Shown here: one piece after another, positions 19,954 to 30,560 of the stretch | Layout of the letters: every line of letters begins with the position of its first letter | Numbering within the stretch: the first letter of the stretch is position 1 | From: Saccharomycopsis fibuligera x Saccharomycopsis cf. fibuligera | Lineage: Eukaryota; Ascomycota; Saccharomycetes; Ascoideales; Saccharomycopsidaceae | Direction: 5' to 3' | DNA length: 64,000 nucleotides | Assembly: GCA_001936135.1 (NCBI GenBank) | Contig: CP012812.1 | Span: forward strand, 1,054,001 to 1,118,000 | Made by a program: the position numbers and the translations under genes | Notes under the pieces: generated by a model | Seen by the model: the letters and a program-made list of their open reading frames with translations, nothing else | Database searches by the model: none | Told to the model about the DNA's origin: nothing

Positions 19954-21044
19954 AGTAGAACGTATCCCACTGTAGCGTGCGCTGAATCGCCCCCTTTGGA
20001 CAACAATGTCAACAAGTGTCGATGCCAGTTTATGCTTTGTCCTGACAGAGTCTGTGCCTGTCAGCATGTTTTAGCAAGCTATCCTCAGATCATCGTTCTG
20101 GAGCTCGTAACCGGCATTGTATATGGCATAACACAATAGGTAATCTCGTATACGATCACTCTCAGGAGATGCTCGCCAAATCTTTCTTTTTTTTTCCGCA
20201 AAAACCAAGAGCTTGCTGGATATACAGAGATGAAAAATTTGTATACAACCAACTGTGAGCTCATACAACGAGGGTTACTTTATAGTCGCATAGTCGCTAT
20301 TCAGCCATTTTCAAAACCCTTTGTTTGTCACCTTTTGCCTCACTGTCGATATTCTGTTTAGTGTACTTCCGTTCCCTGCAACTCGCTGGTGTTAGCAGTT
20401 GGATAAGCCCATATACGGGGAAAATGCCAATTTTGATCTACAGCGCACCCCACAGACACTCGGAAACCCGCTAGTACAAAGGACTCTTCTTGGATGGCAT
20501 CATCGCTTTTTTACTTCATTTTCTTCACACCCGACAACCTAAAACTTGATTCAGCTTTGTTTGGAGTTGCAAGGTCTACGGAACCGAAATCAAGAAGAAA
20601 AAAAAAAAAATAACAAATAAAAAGACAGAAAAAGATGAGCAATACCATTTTTATAAACACCGGAACCTCAAGTAAGTGAGAGCATTCTCTATACAGCATT
20701 ATAACATATCATAACATTTTTGTTTCCATAATTTTTTTTTTTTTTTTTTTTTCGCTCTTCTGTGCAGCGCTTAGCTGGCTGTTGCCGTCATCCAGGCCCA
20801 AAACGATGCTGCTTCCCCAAGACATGGGTCACTGCAACTACTCCATGCACCCTGCAGAATTCTGCAGAATAAATTTGTTTTCTATTGTTATAATTTTGGC
20901 GTGTGGGGAGAAGAGACTTTTGCAGCTGCAGCACCTGCGCAAGTCTGTGGCTGAAGGCGGCCAAGGGACCCGCCTATGTCCCGCACCGCGCCCACCGCCA
21001 GCAGTTGGCGTTAGCACCACCCGAAGGCTTTGATTTCTCCCGCT

Positions 21045-21053
21045 TATATAAAA
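21045..21053 (+). promoter_or_regulatory. TATA box of the small Cys4 gene
   Basis: TATATAAAA about 200 bp before the ATG at 21250, at the end of a GC-richer block, followed by an A/C-rich leader (AACAACAACC-type). A good yeast core promoter arrangement. Confidence 0.6.
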
Positions 21054-21249
21054 CCAGGTGGATTCCTGGTTTATTGCAGAGATCGTCTGGAAAAAAAAAT
21101 TATATGCTCAGTTCTGGTGCTTTCGAATCTTTAGCCCCCAACTTATTTTTAAGCTGCTTGCCAATTAATGAACGTGTGTTTTAATAATCATACACTGTAC
21201 TATACCATTTTGCTGCTCAACAGAATAATATCAACAACAACCAAACACA

Positions 21250-21510
21250 ATGCATTCCGCCAATTATATTTACACATCTGCTTCTTCCAACTACAGTAAC
21301 GCCATCCATTACAATGACGACTATTGCCCAAACTGCCATGTTTACAACAAGATCTGGTATCAGACGCCCGAATCGTTCCAGGAATATTTTGCCGTCAATA
21401 GAAACTTGAAGTTGTGTTTCAATTGCGCTAGCAAAAAACTACAAAGAAGCGTTTCTATTAGAGAAACCAGAAACAAATTGGGCCAAATAAGGAAAAATAG
21501 CATTTATTAA
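21250..21510 (+). CDS. Small Cys4 (zinc-finger-like) protein, uncharacterised
   Basis: An 86-residue protein with an ATG, a strong upstream TATA box and a typical A-rich yeast leader. Residues 26-58 contain CPNC, then 26 residues, then CFNC. The surrounding pattern (CPNC, Trp, QTPE, then LKLCFNCASK) resembles a GATA-type finger (CxxC, TPxWR, LCNACG), but the loop is longer than the usual 17-18 residues. The C-terminus is basic (KKLQRSVSIRETRNKLGQIRKN). It may be a small DNA-binding or protein-interaction module; no orthologue is recognised. It stands alone, with 2.8 kb upstream and 3.9 kb downstream free of other supported genes, which suggests complex regulation. Confidence 0.65.
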   Translation: MHSANYIYTSASSNYSNAIHYNDDYCPNCHVYNKIWYQTPESFQEYFAVNRNLKLCFNCASKKLQRSVSIRETRNKLGQIRKNSIY

Positions 21511-22616
21511 ATTGCCACAGGAGAAAAATCAAATGGTTTTATTCAAAATTACAGTGCATAGGAAAGCTGGTCTGTCTTATGTTCTTGTTTTATAAGATTC
21601 TGGCTTCTTGATCTCGGGTATGATATCTGTGATTCATATTATTACTGACATTTTTACATTTTTACATTGTTACGAAATTATCTTTATGACTTTTTGTTTT
21701 ATACTACCTTTTCTTTTAATTATTAGAGCCATTTTTTTTTTTTTTTTTTTTTTTTTTACCAGCAAAAATTTTTGCACTTTGCCATCATTCTACAACTGCT
21801 TCTATATTATACACCAATTTCATTCGCCATTTTTTTGATCCTTTAAAGTCATATTTTTTTTTTCTATATTTGCATTAATTTTGCTTCACCTGATATAATG
21901 AAGGAGCTTGTTTTTTCATACTTCTCCACTTTGATCATCTGCTTGTACGCTCAGTCGATTCAACTACTTTTTTTTCTCCCTTCGGTCTCATTAACAATCA
22001 TCTCTTTATCATCTAGTTACAAATAGTATGATATATCTCAAATGTAATTTTATGTTTTGGCATCATAGATTCTTTTTTATCTCACCATATGTGAGGCACT
22101 ATAGAAATGTTCTGTATAAAGTTAAGCTTTCTATTGTTTAATTTTTAGTTATTCTATTGCTTTGAAATTGGGTATTCGAGTATCATCGTCTATAAGTCAA
22201 TGTATTGACTTTTAAATTCACACTATTGTAATACTCCATAGTATAACAGCAACACCCCGTACTTGACGATGTGATGAAGAACAGTAAGACCGGGCGCTAT
22301 TGAGCACATAGCGAGATATACAACGAGCATTGCAATCTCTGTTTTCTTCAACGGCAGCATGGCGTGCCGGAATTAAGTGATTGGACTTTTTTTTTTATTT
22401 TTTTTTTTTTTTTTTTTTTGGCCGCATGTTAACGCGCATTGCAGCTTCAGATATGTGAGCAATCGTAATTGTAAATCTCCAAGAAGGTCAAGATATATTT
22501 TTGGCTAGAAGCTCACTGTTTTGGGCCAGCATCAAAAGTAATAGAGAAGAAAGATTACCTAGTTAGCACACTAATTCTATCAAAGCTCTAATTTCTAAAG
22601 AGAATATTTCTTTCTT

Positions 22617-22618
<2 letters not shown>

Positions 22619-22651
<33 letters not shown>
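22619..22651 (+). repeat. T33 homopolymer
   Basis: Run of 33 T preceded by a TTTC repeat. Confidence 0.9.
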
Positions 22652-22928
22652 CTTTTCGTTTGCTTTGAAGTTACTTGGAAAAAAAAAATCAAAATAAATA
22701 TTTAGTTTTTATAATCAGGCAATATTGATGGTTAGGGTATTTGTTTCAAGCATAAAACCCAGATGTGCTCAGCCTATGAGTTTACTGTCTTTCTTTTTCC
22801 TTCGAGACCATAATGTTTGTGAAAGTTTATACGGTTTCTAGATCTGTCTTAAAGTCCGTGGATGCATGTACACTTTTTATATACATATATACATACATTA
22901 TATAGATTCCCGCGGAAATCGCTCTAGC

Positions 22929-22944
22929 CCGCTAATATTAGCGG
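22929..22944. promoter_or_regulatory. Perfect 16-bp palindrome CCG-N10-CGG
   Basis: CCGCTAATATTAGCGG is its own reverse complement. CCG and CGG half-sites at fixed spacing are how Zn2Cys6 factors bind DNA. It lies 1.4 kb past the small Cys4 gene and 2.9 kb from the bZIP gene start. Confidence 0.45.
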
Positions 22945-25179
22945 CTATTTATCCACTGGGATGATGGTTCTCGGCTGGGTTGAACAGATGCAACCGCCAG
23001 TTTGCGGCGCTTTAAAAAGAACGAGTTTCGGCCCTGTAGGCTGTCAAACTTAATACTTACACATAGAAGAAGCCGAAAGACAGTTCTGCAGAAATGCGGA
23101 AATTTGAAAAATGAGTGCATTTTCCTCAACTTCACAAAATTTTCCTTCAGCTCCGAAAACCTTTTTTTTTTTTTATTATTATTATTATTATCCCTTTTTG
23201 AATTATGTTCAGTACTGCTGCAAGAACGCTTGTTTTTCTTTTCCAATTCCCTTTTCAATGCATGTAATAATAGTGCGATATAATAAAGTATACGGATTTC
23301 CATAAAATGCTGAATTTATAAAAGAAAAAAAAAAAAAAAAAAAAAAACGCTTGTGTTTGACTGACATAGAGCGACCATACCTGCAATTGCACTGCTCTGC
23401 TAATGTTCTTCTGTTTGGTTTCAACATAGCAGACCGGCTCCCCTGTGAAGAAATGTGCTGCTCGGTTTGGACTTATCAATTTACTCTTGAAAGCCTTCTC
23501 GAACAATCTCAAAACAAGACCTAATATGATGGATTTATGGTGAAAAGAAGTTGAAAAAAAATATAAAAGTCCAAAATTCGAGGTTTTCAGATGTGTAGAA
23601 GGTCTTTTCTGATATCACCTTTTTGCAAAGAGAGTTGTTTCGATGCTCACAGCAAAGACATTTTGACCAAACTCACTGTAAAGGAGAAAGCCTTCCCTAC
23701 GTACGGTACTTTCTGTGATACTTCCTATATACCACCATCACCAAGCTCGCCAAAAGATACCACTAGCAGAATACAGAACTAAACCCCGGCAATGTAGACC
23801 GCATGCAGGCTCAATCGTGGGCCTTGATTTGATTGATCAGTCCCTCGAGCAGTTTTAACAAAACGCCGTGCCAAAACTTCTGGTGCGCACACGCAAAAAG
23901 AAAAGCAAAAGGCTGCTGGAAAAATAAATCGATTTGATGCATTCACGTGCCATTGCACATTTGCAAATGCATGCAACATTTATTGGGCTGTGCAGAACTT
24001 CGCATTATCAGGAGTTTACTTATTGGTCAACTGACCATGCAGTCAGTTAAAAAGAGAGAGAAAGAAAAAAAAAAAAAAAAAAAAAAAAAGAAAAAGAGTT
24101 TACTATTGACATGAGGAAAAAGAATTTCGTCTGTATATTGAGAATGTGCTTTTTGTTGTTCATAATGGTGGCTGAATTGTTGTAGGTTCTGAGCTTTAGC
24201 TATATTATATGTGGTATATTTTTAGGAATATGCGCGTCTGATCAATGTCAGTTTTTTTGAGTCTTTGAGGGAACTTTACAGTAACACAGATGGTACGACG
24301 CCATTCCTTACCTCGTGGAACTTTTGTCCAAAACGTAGCTGAAGAAAACACAAGGGTTTTGGTGTTTTTTCCAAGCCGTCGCCATAATATCAGATCAGCG
24401 GAAAGCAAAGTCAAAAACTTGGGTGATGACATTGACATTTGCATTGATGTGCTTCCTGACAGAGTCAGCATTATCCATTGATCATCGATACAAAGATGCG
24501 AAGTTGCTTCGCTGTCAAGGAGGACTCCTAAACTAAGGGGTTTCGTCTAGTAAGGAGAAGCGTTACCGATTATCGATGCTCTCAAATGCCTTGAACCAAA
24601 GGAACATGTAATAATGCAAACGTGCAGAAACCACCAAAAAATAATCAGTCAACAATCGGTTGATGCAACAGCTCCTATATGTTAATTAAACATTCTTTAG
24701 AAAGAACAAATATGTCTGGTCGTAAGGACACGGGAGTAAGGGATGTGGCTATGATTGACCATATAGCTTACGAGTGCAACTAGTATATTGCTATGTTTGA
24801 TGTTTCATGATTAGTAGAGCGAAATATCCAGGTGTAGGATAGAGGTTTTAGTCAACTGTAGAAGTATTTTGAAAAGAGATTATTGGAAATTTAACCTTTT
24901 CAAACTGAGCACAAAATACATACTTTTCACCACCCTAAACCTACGGGACAAAAAAAAACATGACTTGCTATTGTTTAATGTACATTTTTGTAGTTCTATT
25001 TTTTTTTTTTTTTTTTTTTTTTTGAATTTCCATTAACCTATATTAAACAAAAAGGAAAAATAATTACCCTTAAAAAAAACTAAAGCAGAAACCTCTAATA
25101 TTTGACTTTATGAAACCAGTTAGATAAAAAATAAAGAGCGCAGAGTGGTGATACAAGTGATAAACCTGTAAAATGCACT

Positions 25180-25188
<9 letters not shown>

Positions 25189-25220
<32 letters not shown>
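25189..25220 (+). repeat. A32 homopolymer
   Basis: Run of 32 A, 170 bp beyond the 3' end of the bZIP gene. Confidence 0.9.
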
Positions 25221-25221
<1 letters not shown>

Positions 25222-25391
25222 AGTGCATGCATTTGAATGTAGACAACCCAAAAGTTAAGTAAAATGATAGCCCTTTCATAAAATACCGAAGAAACTACCA
25301 CATTGTTTGTTGAAGACAATTGCGAAAGAATTAAAGATGTTGAACCTGAAGAAATAAAAATAAAAAATAAAAATTAACAAATTGCCCCAAG

Positions 25392-26066
25392 TTATATGCC
25401 CGCATTCTTTTTAATTAAATTGAGCAAATCATCAGATTTTTTTTCATTCTTTTCAACCACCAAATTTTTCAAACATTTGTTTTCCATTTCGACTTTCAAC
25501 ATTGTGCTCTTCAATTCGTTTACTCTGATACTCAACTCATTGAGTTCCTGTTCCATTTTTTGCTCCTTAAGTTTCTTCTTGATTCTAAATCTTGCAGAAG
25601 CTAGTGTGTTTCTTTTTCTCTTGTTTACTATTGGGTTGCCGTTACTGTCTTTAGTGATTTTGGCACTCTTATCGGCAATTTTGACTGTAGAAAGGGGCTT
25701 GCTATTGTTGTTCTTAATAGAGGTGTATGGTGTAGAAGGAATAATACCACTATGGTGGAAGTTGCCTATGTTGATGCTACCACTGCTGTTATTTTGATCA
25801 AGTAAAGCTTTGATCAACTGCTCATTCTGATATTCCTCCTCATGTTCATGCGTTTGCTGGACTTGCTGCTGGAACTGCTGCTGAAGCTGTGGTTTAGTTT
25901 CTTTAAACGTGAACTCATCGTCATTGGCAAAAACATCAAAATTGAAAAACTCATCATTGGTGAATATGGATAAGTCGTTGCTGCTGTTGCTAGCACTATC
26001 CGGCGGAGACTCGATGTTCTCAAGGTTCAAGTTGGAGATGTAGCTGTTAGAGTAGTTGTAATCCAT
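25392..26066 (-). CDS. bZIP transcription factor of the Gcn4/Cys3/Met28 type
   Basis: A 224-residue nuclear protein with an ATG at 26066. The C-terminal bZIP has a basic region at about 149-170 (KRKRNTLASARFRIKKKLKEQK) with the Asn...Ala-x-Arg-Phe-Arg signature of the Gcn4/Cys3/Met4 group, and a leucine-zipper coiled coil at about 173-207. Leu replaces the first of the two Ala seen in the usual AASAR. The N-terminal half is acidic, rich in Asp, Phe and Asn (an activation-type region), then Gln-rich at 60-72. RFRIKKK best matches sulfur regulators (N. crassa Cys-3, yeast Met28/Met4), so MET28-like is the best guess; a Gcn4 orthologue is the alternative. Six CCACAG motifs lie 0.7-1.1 kb upstream. 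Confidence 0.85.
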   Translation of the reverse strand: MDYNYSNSYISNLNLENIESPPDSASNSSNDLSIFTNDEFFNFDVFANDDEFTFKETKPQLQQQFQQQVQQTHEHEEEYQNEQLIKALLDQNNSSGSINIGNFHHSGIIPSTPYTSIKNNNSKPLSTVKIADKSAKITKDSNGNPIVNKRKRNTLASARFRIKKKLKEQKMEQELNELSIRVNELKSTMLKVEMENKCLKNLVVEKNEKKSDDLLNLIKKNAGI

Positions 26067-28435
26067 TGTAATTTGTCAATAAATGGTTTATGGTTTGTTT
26101 GCTGAACAATGAGCGATATCAAATCACTTTGCAAAAATAAAGGGTGCGTGTAGGTATGTTGTAAGCTTCTCACCCAAACAATATGACAGGCAAGTATGTA
26201 TTTTGTGTAAAGTAAGTATGCTTGTAGAAAGCCTGAGTGGTCCCTCTCTAAGAGCAACTATTTTAGCGTATTTTGGCTAATATATGCTCAAAGCAATTGG
26301 CAACGTTGAGGTAGTTGTGTAAATAAGTATACGCTTAATTTGCAAATACTGAGCTTAGCGTATCAAAGTGAAACTGTAAAAAACTAGTGGTTTCTTATTT
26401 TTTTTATATTATGTTATGTTTAATTATTTTGTTTTATTTTTTTTTTTTTTTTTCTTCTGCTGTATACTTGAGCAGGAAATTCCAGCAGTATATATACGCT
26501 CTATATAAAATATAATAACCACTCAAACCGCAAAAAGAAAAGAAAAAAGATAAACGATGCAAAACATGTGTGTAAACCATACACTCCTTCTGTTTTAACT
26601 CGCTGTACCTTAATTGTTTATACGATGCTATCATGCTATTAACATTTAAAGGTTGATTGTTTTTGGGTTTTTGCCGGTATCAACGTTGCAGCGACTGCTT
26701 GGCGACACAGCTATCTGCATTTCATCACTGCCATTGACAGCACCCTGCAGCATTTGTTGGCGGTGTGGGAAGCCACAGCAAGCGGGCCGAGCATTGGACC
26801 CATGGTGCTCGAGAGCTTTGAAGTGCTCGAGGACCACAGAAACTGGCTGTGGAGTATAAACGTACAGCAAGGAGCAGGTAACGGCGAAAGGCTCCGATCG
26901 GTTAGCAGTAATTGTTTTGCCAAGTGAAGTGTACAATCATAATTGATCGGGATCCACAGCGCGACAGATTGTGTATAGACGCACAATAGAAAAAGACAAA
27001 TATTGCTAACATAAGCGATAGTATATAAGATGGTATGGCAGGTATGTCTTAGTTCTGCTCAAGCACCCAAGCTCCATTCCTCGAGCATGAAGGTTTCGGA
27101 GCTGCAATCTAATATACCACAGCATATAAGACCCTTTTCAGCCATATAACGTAGATCACCATAATATATAGGGCCGCCACAGTATGTATATATTCTGTAC
27201 TTTGTAAGCGCACTACAGTGCATACAAGCTATAAAGCACAAACTCTAAAGATCTTTTTTGAATGCTGCCAAACGAAAGAATTGAATTTGATTCACTATGC
27301 TTTACATCAATTGAATTCCTCTCTTTCCTAGCGCCCGTGTTTTTTCATTAATAAGTATTTATGCCTGATTGATGAGATCAACTTTTTATTTTTTCAGTTT
27401 TGAGTGCGCCCATGTAACCAGGGTAGACGTATAGGATGTTGCAGAACAAATACAACAATACAAGACAACATTAACTTAATAACATAACACAGTGCAACAC
27501 GAATAACAATAAAGAGGTGCTTGACAAGTTATTGTTGTTTCTCTTTCTAAGCCCTCATATTTGAAAATGAGCATCGATTAGCAATTAATTAATGTTTGAG
27601 GCAGTCATGTTGCATGCATCTGTTGATTGCAGGGCATCAATTGTGAAATTGACTGTAAATTATGAATTAAGAACAATATCTATCCGGCGATTGCTCCTAT
27701 TGATTGGTATACTATTGGATGGCGTATAGTTAAAGACAGATTATCTTGTAGAGAGGTGCCGGGTCTCGTCTGTTATGCCTACAGTCCTTCGGCACTTCAG
27801 GGTATTATTCACTTATTGATATAGGCTCAGTCAGCTACGAGAATAAAGTGATTCTTATTTCGGTTTTCAGTTTTTTGTATATTTTTCAGTTTTTCCTTTT
27901 TTTTTTTTTTTTTTTTCCTTTTTTTAGATTTTCTTTGACGTCTTTAACTTTTGCGTCAGCTAATAACAATTTTAGATGTTTAACTATTTAGCTTGAAAGG
28001 CAATAATATTTAGCGGTTTGTCAATGGTAGGAGGTTTAGTAAACTGATAAGCAATAAGGATGTGCTGGTATTTATAGCAAAAAGATATTAGTGTTGTATT
28101 AGCAAGGCTTTAAGTACGAGATTGGCTGACTTGCCAGCAAATTTTGTTAATGTGAAGTAAAACGAATATGAGCTATTTTCTCAAGTTCAGTGCTTGTTTG
28201 ATGTTAATATTGATATTGATAGGGACAATAATTTAGCCATGGTGAAGGTTTCTGAGATCGCTTTTTGCCAGAAATGATTGGATATTGAAAGCTTGAATAT
28301 GTTCGACAGCCCATAATGGACCTACTTTAATCCCTGAGCTTTTGAAAATAAGTCTGTTTTGCTTGTCAAGACTTAATACTGGATTTGGAATAATATTTTA
28401 AGGAAATATTGTAGCTCAATAAGCCTCCTAAAGCA
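26067..28435. other. Upstream region of the bZIP gene and ENV9 3' flank (2.4 kb)
   Basis: AT-rich near the bZIP gene, then a GC-richer island at about 26650-26930 that keeps several frames open by composition. A cluster of CCACAG/CTGTGG motifs runs from 26773 to 27182. T20 at 27897-27916. No gene supported. Confidence 0.6.
26773..27182. promoter_or_regulatory. Cluster of six CCACAG/CTGTGG motifs
   Basis: CCACAG at 26773, 26834, 26954, 27117 and 27177, and CTGTGG at 26847. The last reads ACTGTGGCGG on the minus strand, close to the S. cerevisiae Met31/Met32 site AAACTGTGGC. The cluster is in the long upstream region of a sulfur-regulator-like bZIP gene. Confidence 0.35.
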
Positions 28436-29581
28436 TTATGCTCCACGAGTGGAAACTTTCTTATCCGAGGTAAAATCGAAGCCTTGCAGCTGTAATTGCT
28501 TTATTGCCCAACTATAGCTGTTTACCGCATAAGTCAAATTATTAGCAATTTTGCTTGGCTGTGATTCCACTCCTCCAGTAGCGAAATACTTGCCATTATC
28601 ATTATCCCTATTCAAATTTGGGCTAAGCGCCGCTTTCAATGTCGCTAATGAACCTTGCTCTATCTCAACTCCAAAAATCCAGCCAAATATTTGGAAAAAC
28701 ACCCAAAACAAAGTGCCGATTATTGGAAGCCTTGTCCAGTAGCTGAACAAATTGGTGTTCATCACGAACCCTGGGTGCACCGCGATGCTTAAGATCAGAG
28801 GATACTTAAGCGCTAGGATTTTCATGTAGTGGATGCCAAATGTCTTAGCCATGCCGTACCTAAGCCAAGTGAATAAAATGTTGGGCACGTAATTGAACGT
28901 TGAATCAGGATGGAAATTCCAAAAGTAAAGCTGATGGCCAATTGATGACAAGTAAACGATTCGTGGATCGCCGCCGCCGTTATTACTGCTATTATAATCG
29001 GTAGTGCCATTGATTTTAGTATCATTATCGCCGTTGTCATTAGCAGCATTTTCAAGCAGACCAACCAATAATTGAGTCAAAAGCACATGAGCCAAGTAAT
29101 TGGTTTGTACTTGAATTTCAAAGCCATCTTGAGTAATACTATGCGGAAGCGCCATCACTCCAGCATTTAAGATTAACAAATTCAAGTAACGTTCACGATG
29201 CTGAAACTGCTCTGCTGCTCTTTCGATTGACTTCAAGTCAAGCAAATCAAGCTGTAAGTATCGTAGCTCACCCAATGGGCGCTCTTCTTCCCGCTGCTTT
29301 TCATCGGTCTGAGGTTTGTCATTATCAGTTTTCTGGCTGGCTGATCTTCTGATGGCTGCTTCTTGTTCAATGTCCTTAATGGCCTTCTCGACCCTTTTCG
29401 GGCTGCGTCCAGCAATATAGACAATAAACCCATGAAGATACAAATGGAGTGCAGTATACCATCCAATCCCACTATTACCGCCAGTAATAAGCGCCACGCG
29501 ATGGTCTTTAGTGGGAGAATAGTACGGAGCGCTATCCGGATCAAAGTGGTTATTATTTGTATAGTTGAAAAAGTGGGTCAT
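28436..29581 (-). CDS. ENV9: Env9-like lipid-droplet short-chain dehydrogenase
   Basis: NAD(P)H-dependent oxidoreductase of the retinol-dehydrogenase-like SDR family, 381 residues, ATG at 29581. It carries TGGNSGIG at 33-40, NAG at 139-141, SSIGH with the catalytic Ser near 212, and YGMAK with Tyr242 and Lys246. GIGWYTALHLYLHGF and MNTNLFSYWTRLPI match yeast Env9 (YOR246C) almost word for word. Env9 sits on lipid droplets and affects vacuole morphology; the hydrophobic stretch near 280-310 fits membrane association. It is ~50 residues longer than S. cerevisiae Env9, mainly through charged and Asn/Gly-rich inserts (about 75-105 and 180-205). Confidence 0.9.
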   Translation of the reverse strand: MTHFFNYTNNNHFDPDSAPYYSPTKDHRVALITGGNSGIGWYTALHLYLHGFIVYIAGRSPKRVEKAIKDIEQEAAIRRSASQKTDNDKPQTDEKQREEERPLGELRYLQLDLLDLKSIERAAEQFQHRERYLNLLILNAGVMALPHSITQDGFEIQVQTNYLAHVLLTQLLVGLLENAANDNGDNDTKINGTTDYNSSNNGGGDPRIVYLSSIGHQLYFWNFHPDSTFNYVPNILFTWLRYGMAKTFGIHYMKILALKYPLILSIAVHPGFVMNTNLFSYWTRLPIIGTLFWVFFQIFGWIFGVEIEQGSLATLKAALSPNLNRDNDNGKYFATGGVESQPSKIANNLTYAVNSYSWAIKQLQLQGFDFTSDKKVSTRGA

Positions 29582-30560
29582 TTCAGACTGTCCTATTAAT
29601 TCTTAGTCGGAACTGCTTCTGTATTTCGAATATATAACGTGGGGCTCAATGAATTTCTTTTGTTTGGCAGGAATGGCTGAGAGTGTATAAATAAATAAAA
29701 ACAAACGCTTGCAACCAAATGTACAATCTATCCGTTGTTCCATCCTCTTGATTACCTTCATCAAAGGATCCAGACGATGGACACGATAATGAACACATCC
29801 ATTGTTAACGCAGCAGACCTAAATTGGGGGGTTACCCTTTCAAAATGAAAAGGTTCCCTCAGCGCGGGTGTTTTATGCATCTCTCACACGAACAAACGTT
29901 AGCAAATAGAGCACACTTCAACATGTTGATGTCAGCCAGAATTATCCATCGCCCTGCCATTCATTGAGCCAGTAAAGATTGCGCCATTGGTAAGCAAATT
30001 TTTTTCTAAGTGAGACGACTTTGGTACCCACCGAGAAAAATGATATACGCTTAGTGTAGCACTATTTTAAGTCTGCTATAGTTCAATGCCTAAGGGCTTA
30101 CAGAAAAAAAAAAAAAATAGACCATGCTTGGTATTTTTTTGGCCTTCAAAGATTCCGCCTTTGCATAATTATCTACACGATACCGTTAGTGATTAGTCTT
30201 TCTTCTATGTGATGTAAACCACTTCTTAAGCCCAAATCTGATTTCAATTTTTTCTGTGGAGATAGGGGGCATAATCGACTCTGTTACTTCTTGGGTCTTA
30301 TAACTTCATAGATACTTTTTTTTTCACATTATGTACTTTTTTTTTGACTAAACGTTTATTAATTGAAAATTTTGTATATAAGAGGCAGTTACAATTATGT
30401 TGAGAATGCTTTATTATCTGTTATTATGGACTGTAACTCCTCAATATATTTCATCCTGCTGAAGTAAGCACCCCCTATTACCATAACAAACTATTACAGG
30501 GGGTCGGATCGGGGGAAGCAACTCCAGATCAAAGTTATAACTACACTTAAAACTGCTTTG
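29582..30560. other. Divergent promoter region, ENV9 / PNG1
   Basis: AT-rich with a T-rich stretch at 30319-30345 and CCCCCTATTACC...CAGGGGGTCGG at about 30470-30510, a loose GC-rich inverted repeat. No ORF or RNA gene recognised. Confidence 0.5.

Larger units (their letters stand above)
18443..21249. other. Long intergenic region (2.8 kb)
   Basis: Contains an AT microsatellite-like stretch (18780-18815), the longest homopolymer of the window (A39, 19323-19361), a possible short ORF (19855-19953), T21 at 20732-20752, and a GC-richer block (about 20780-21030) that is the distal promoter of the small gene at 21250. Confidence 0.6.
21511..25391. other. Long intergenic region (3.9 kb) rich in poly(A/T)
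   Basis: Contains T26 (21732-21757), T22 (22398-22419), T33 (22619-22651), A23 (23325-23347), A25 (24065-24089), T25 (24999-25023) and A32 (25189-25220); a 16-bp perfect palindrome (22929-22944); a CACGTG (23944-23949); and short ORFs such as 24290-24481. No supported gene. Confidence 0.6.
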
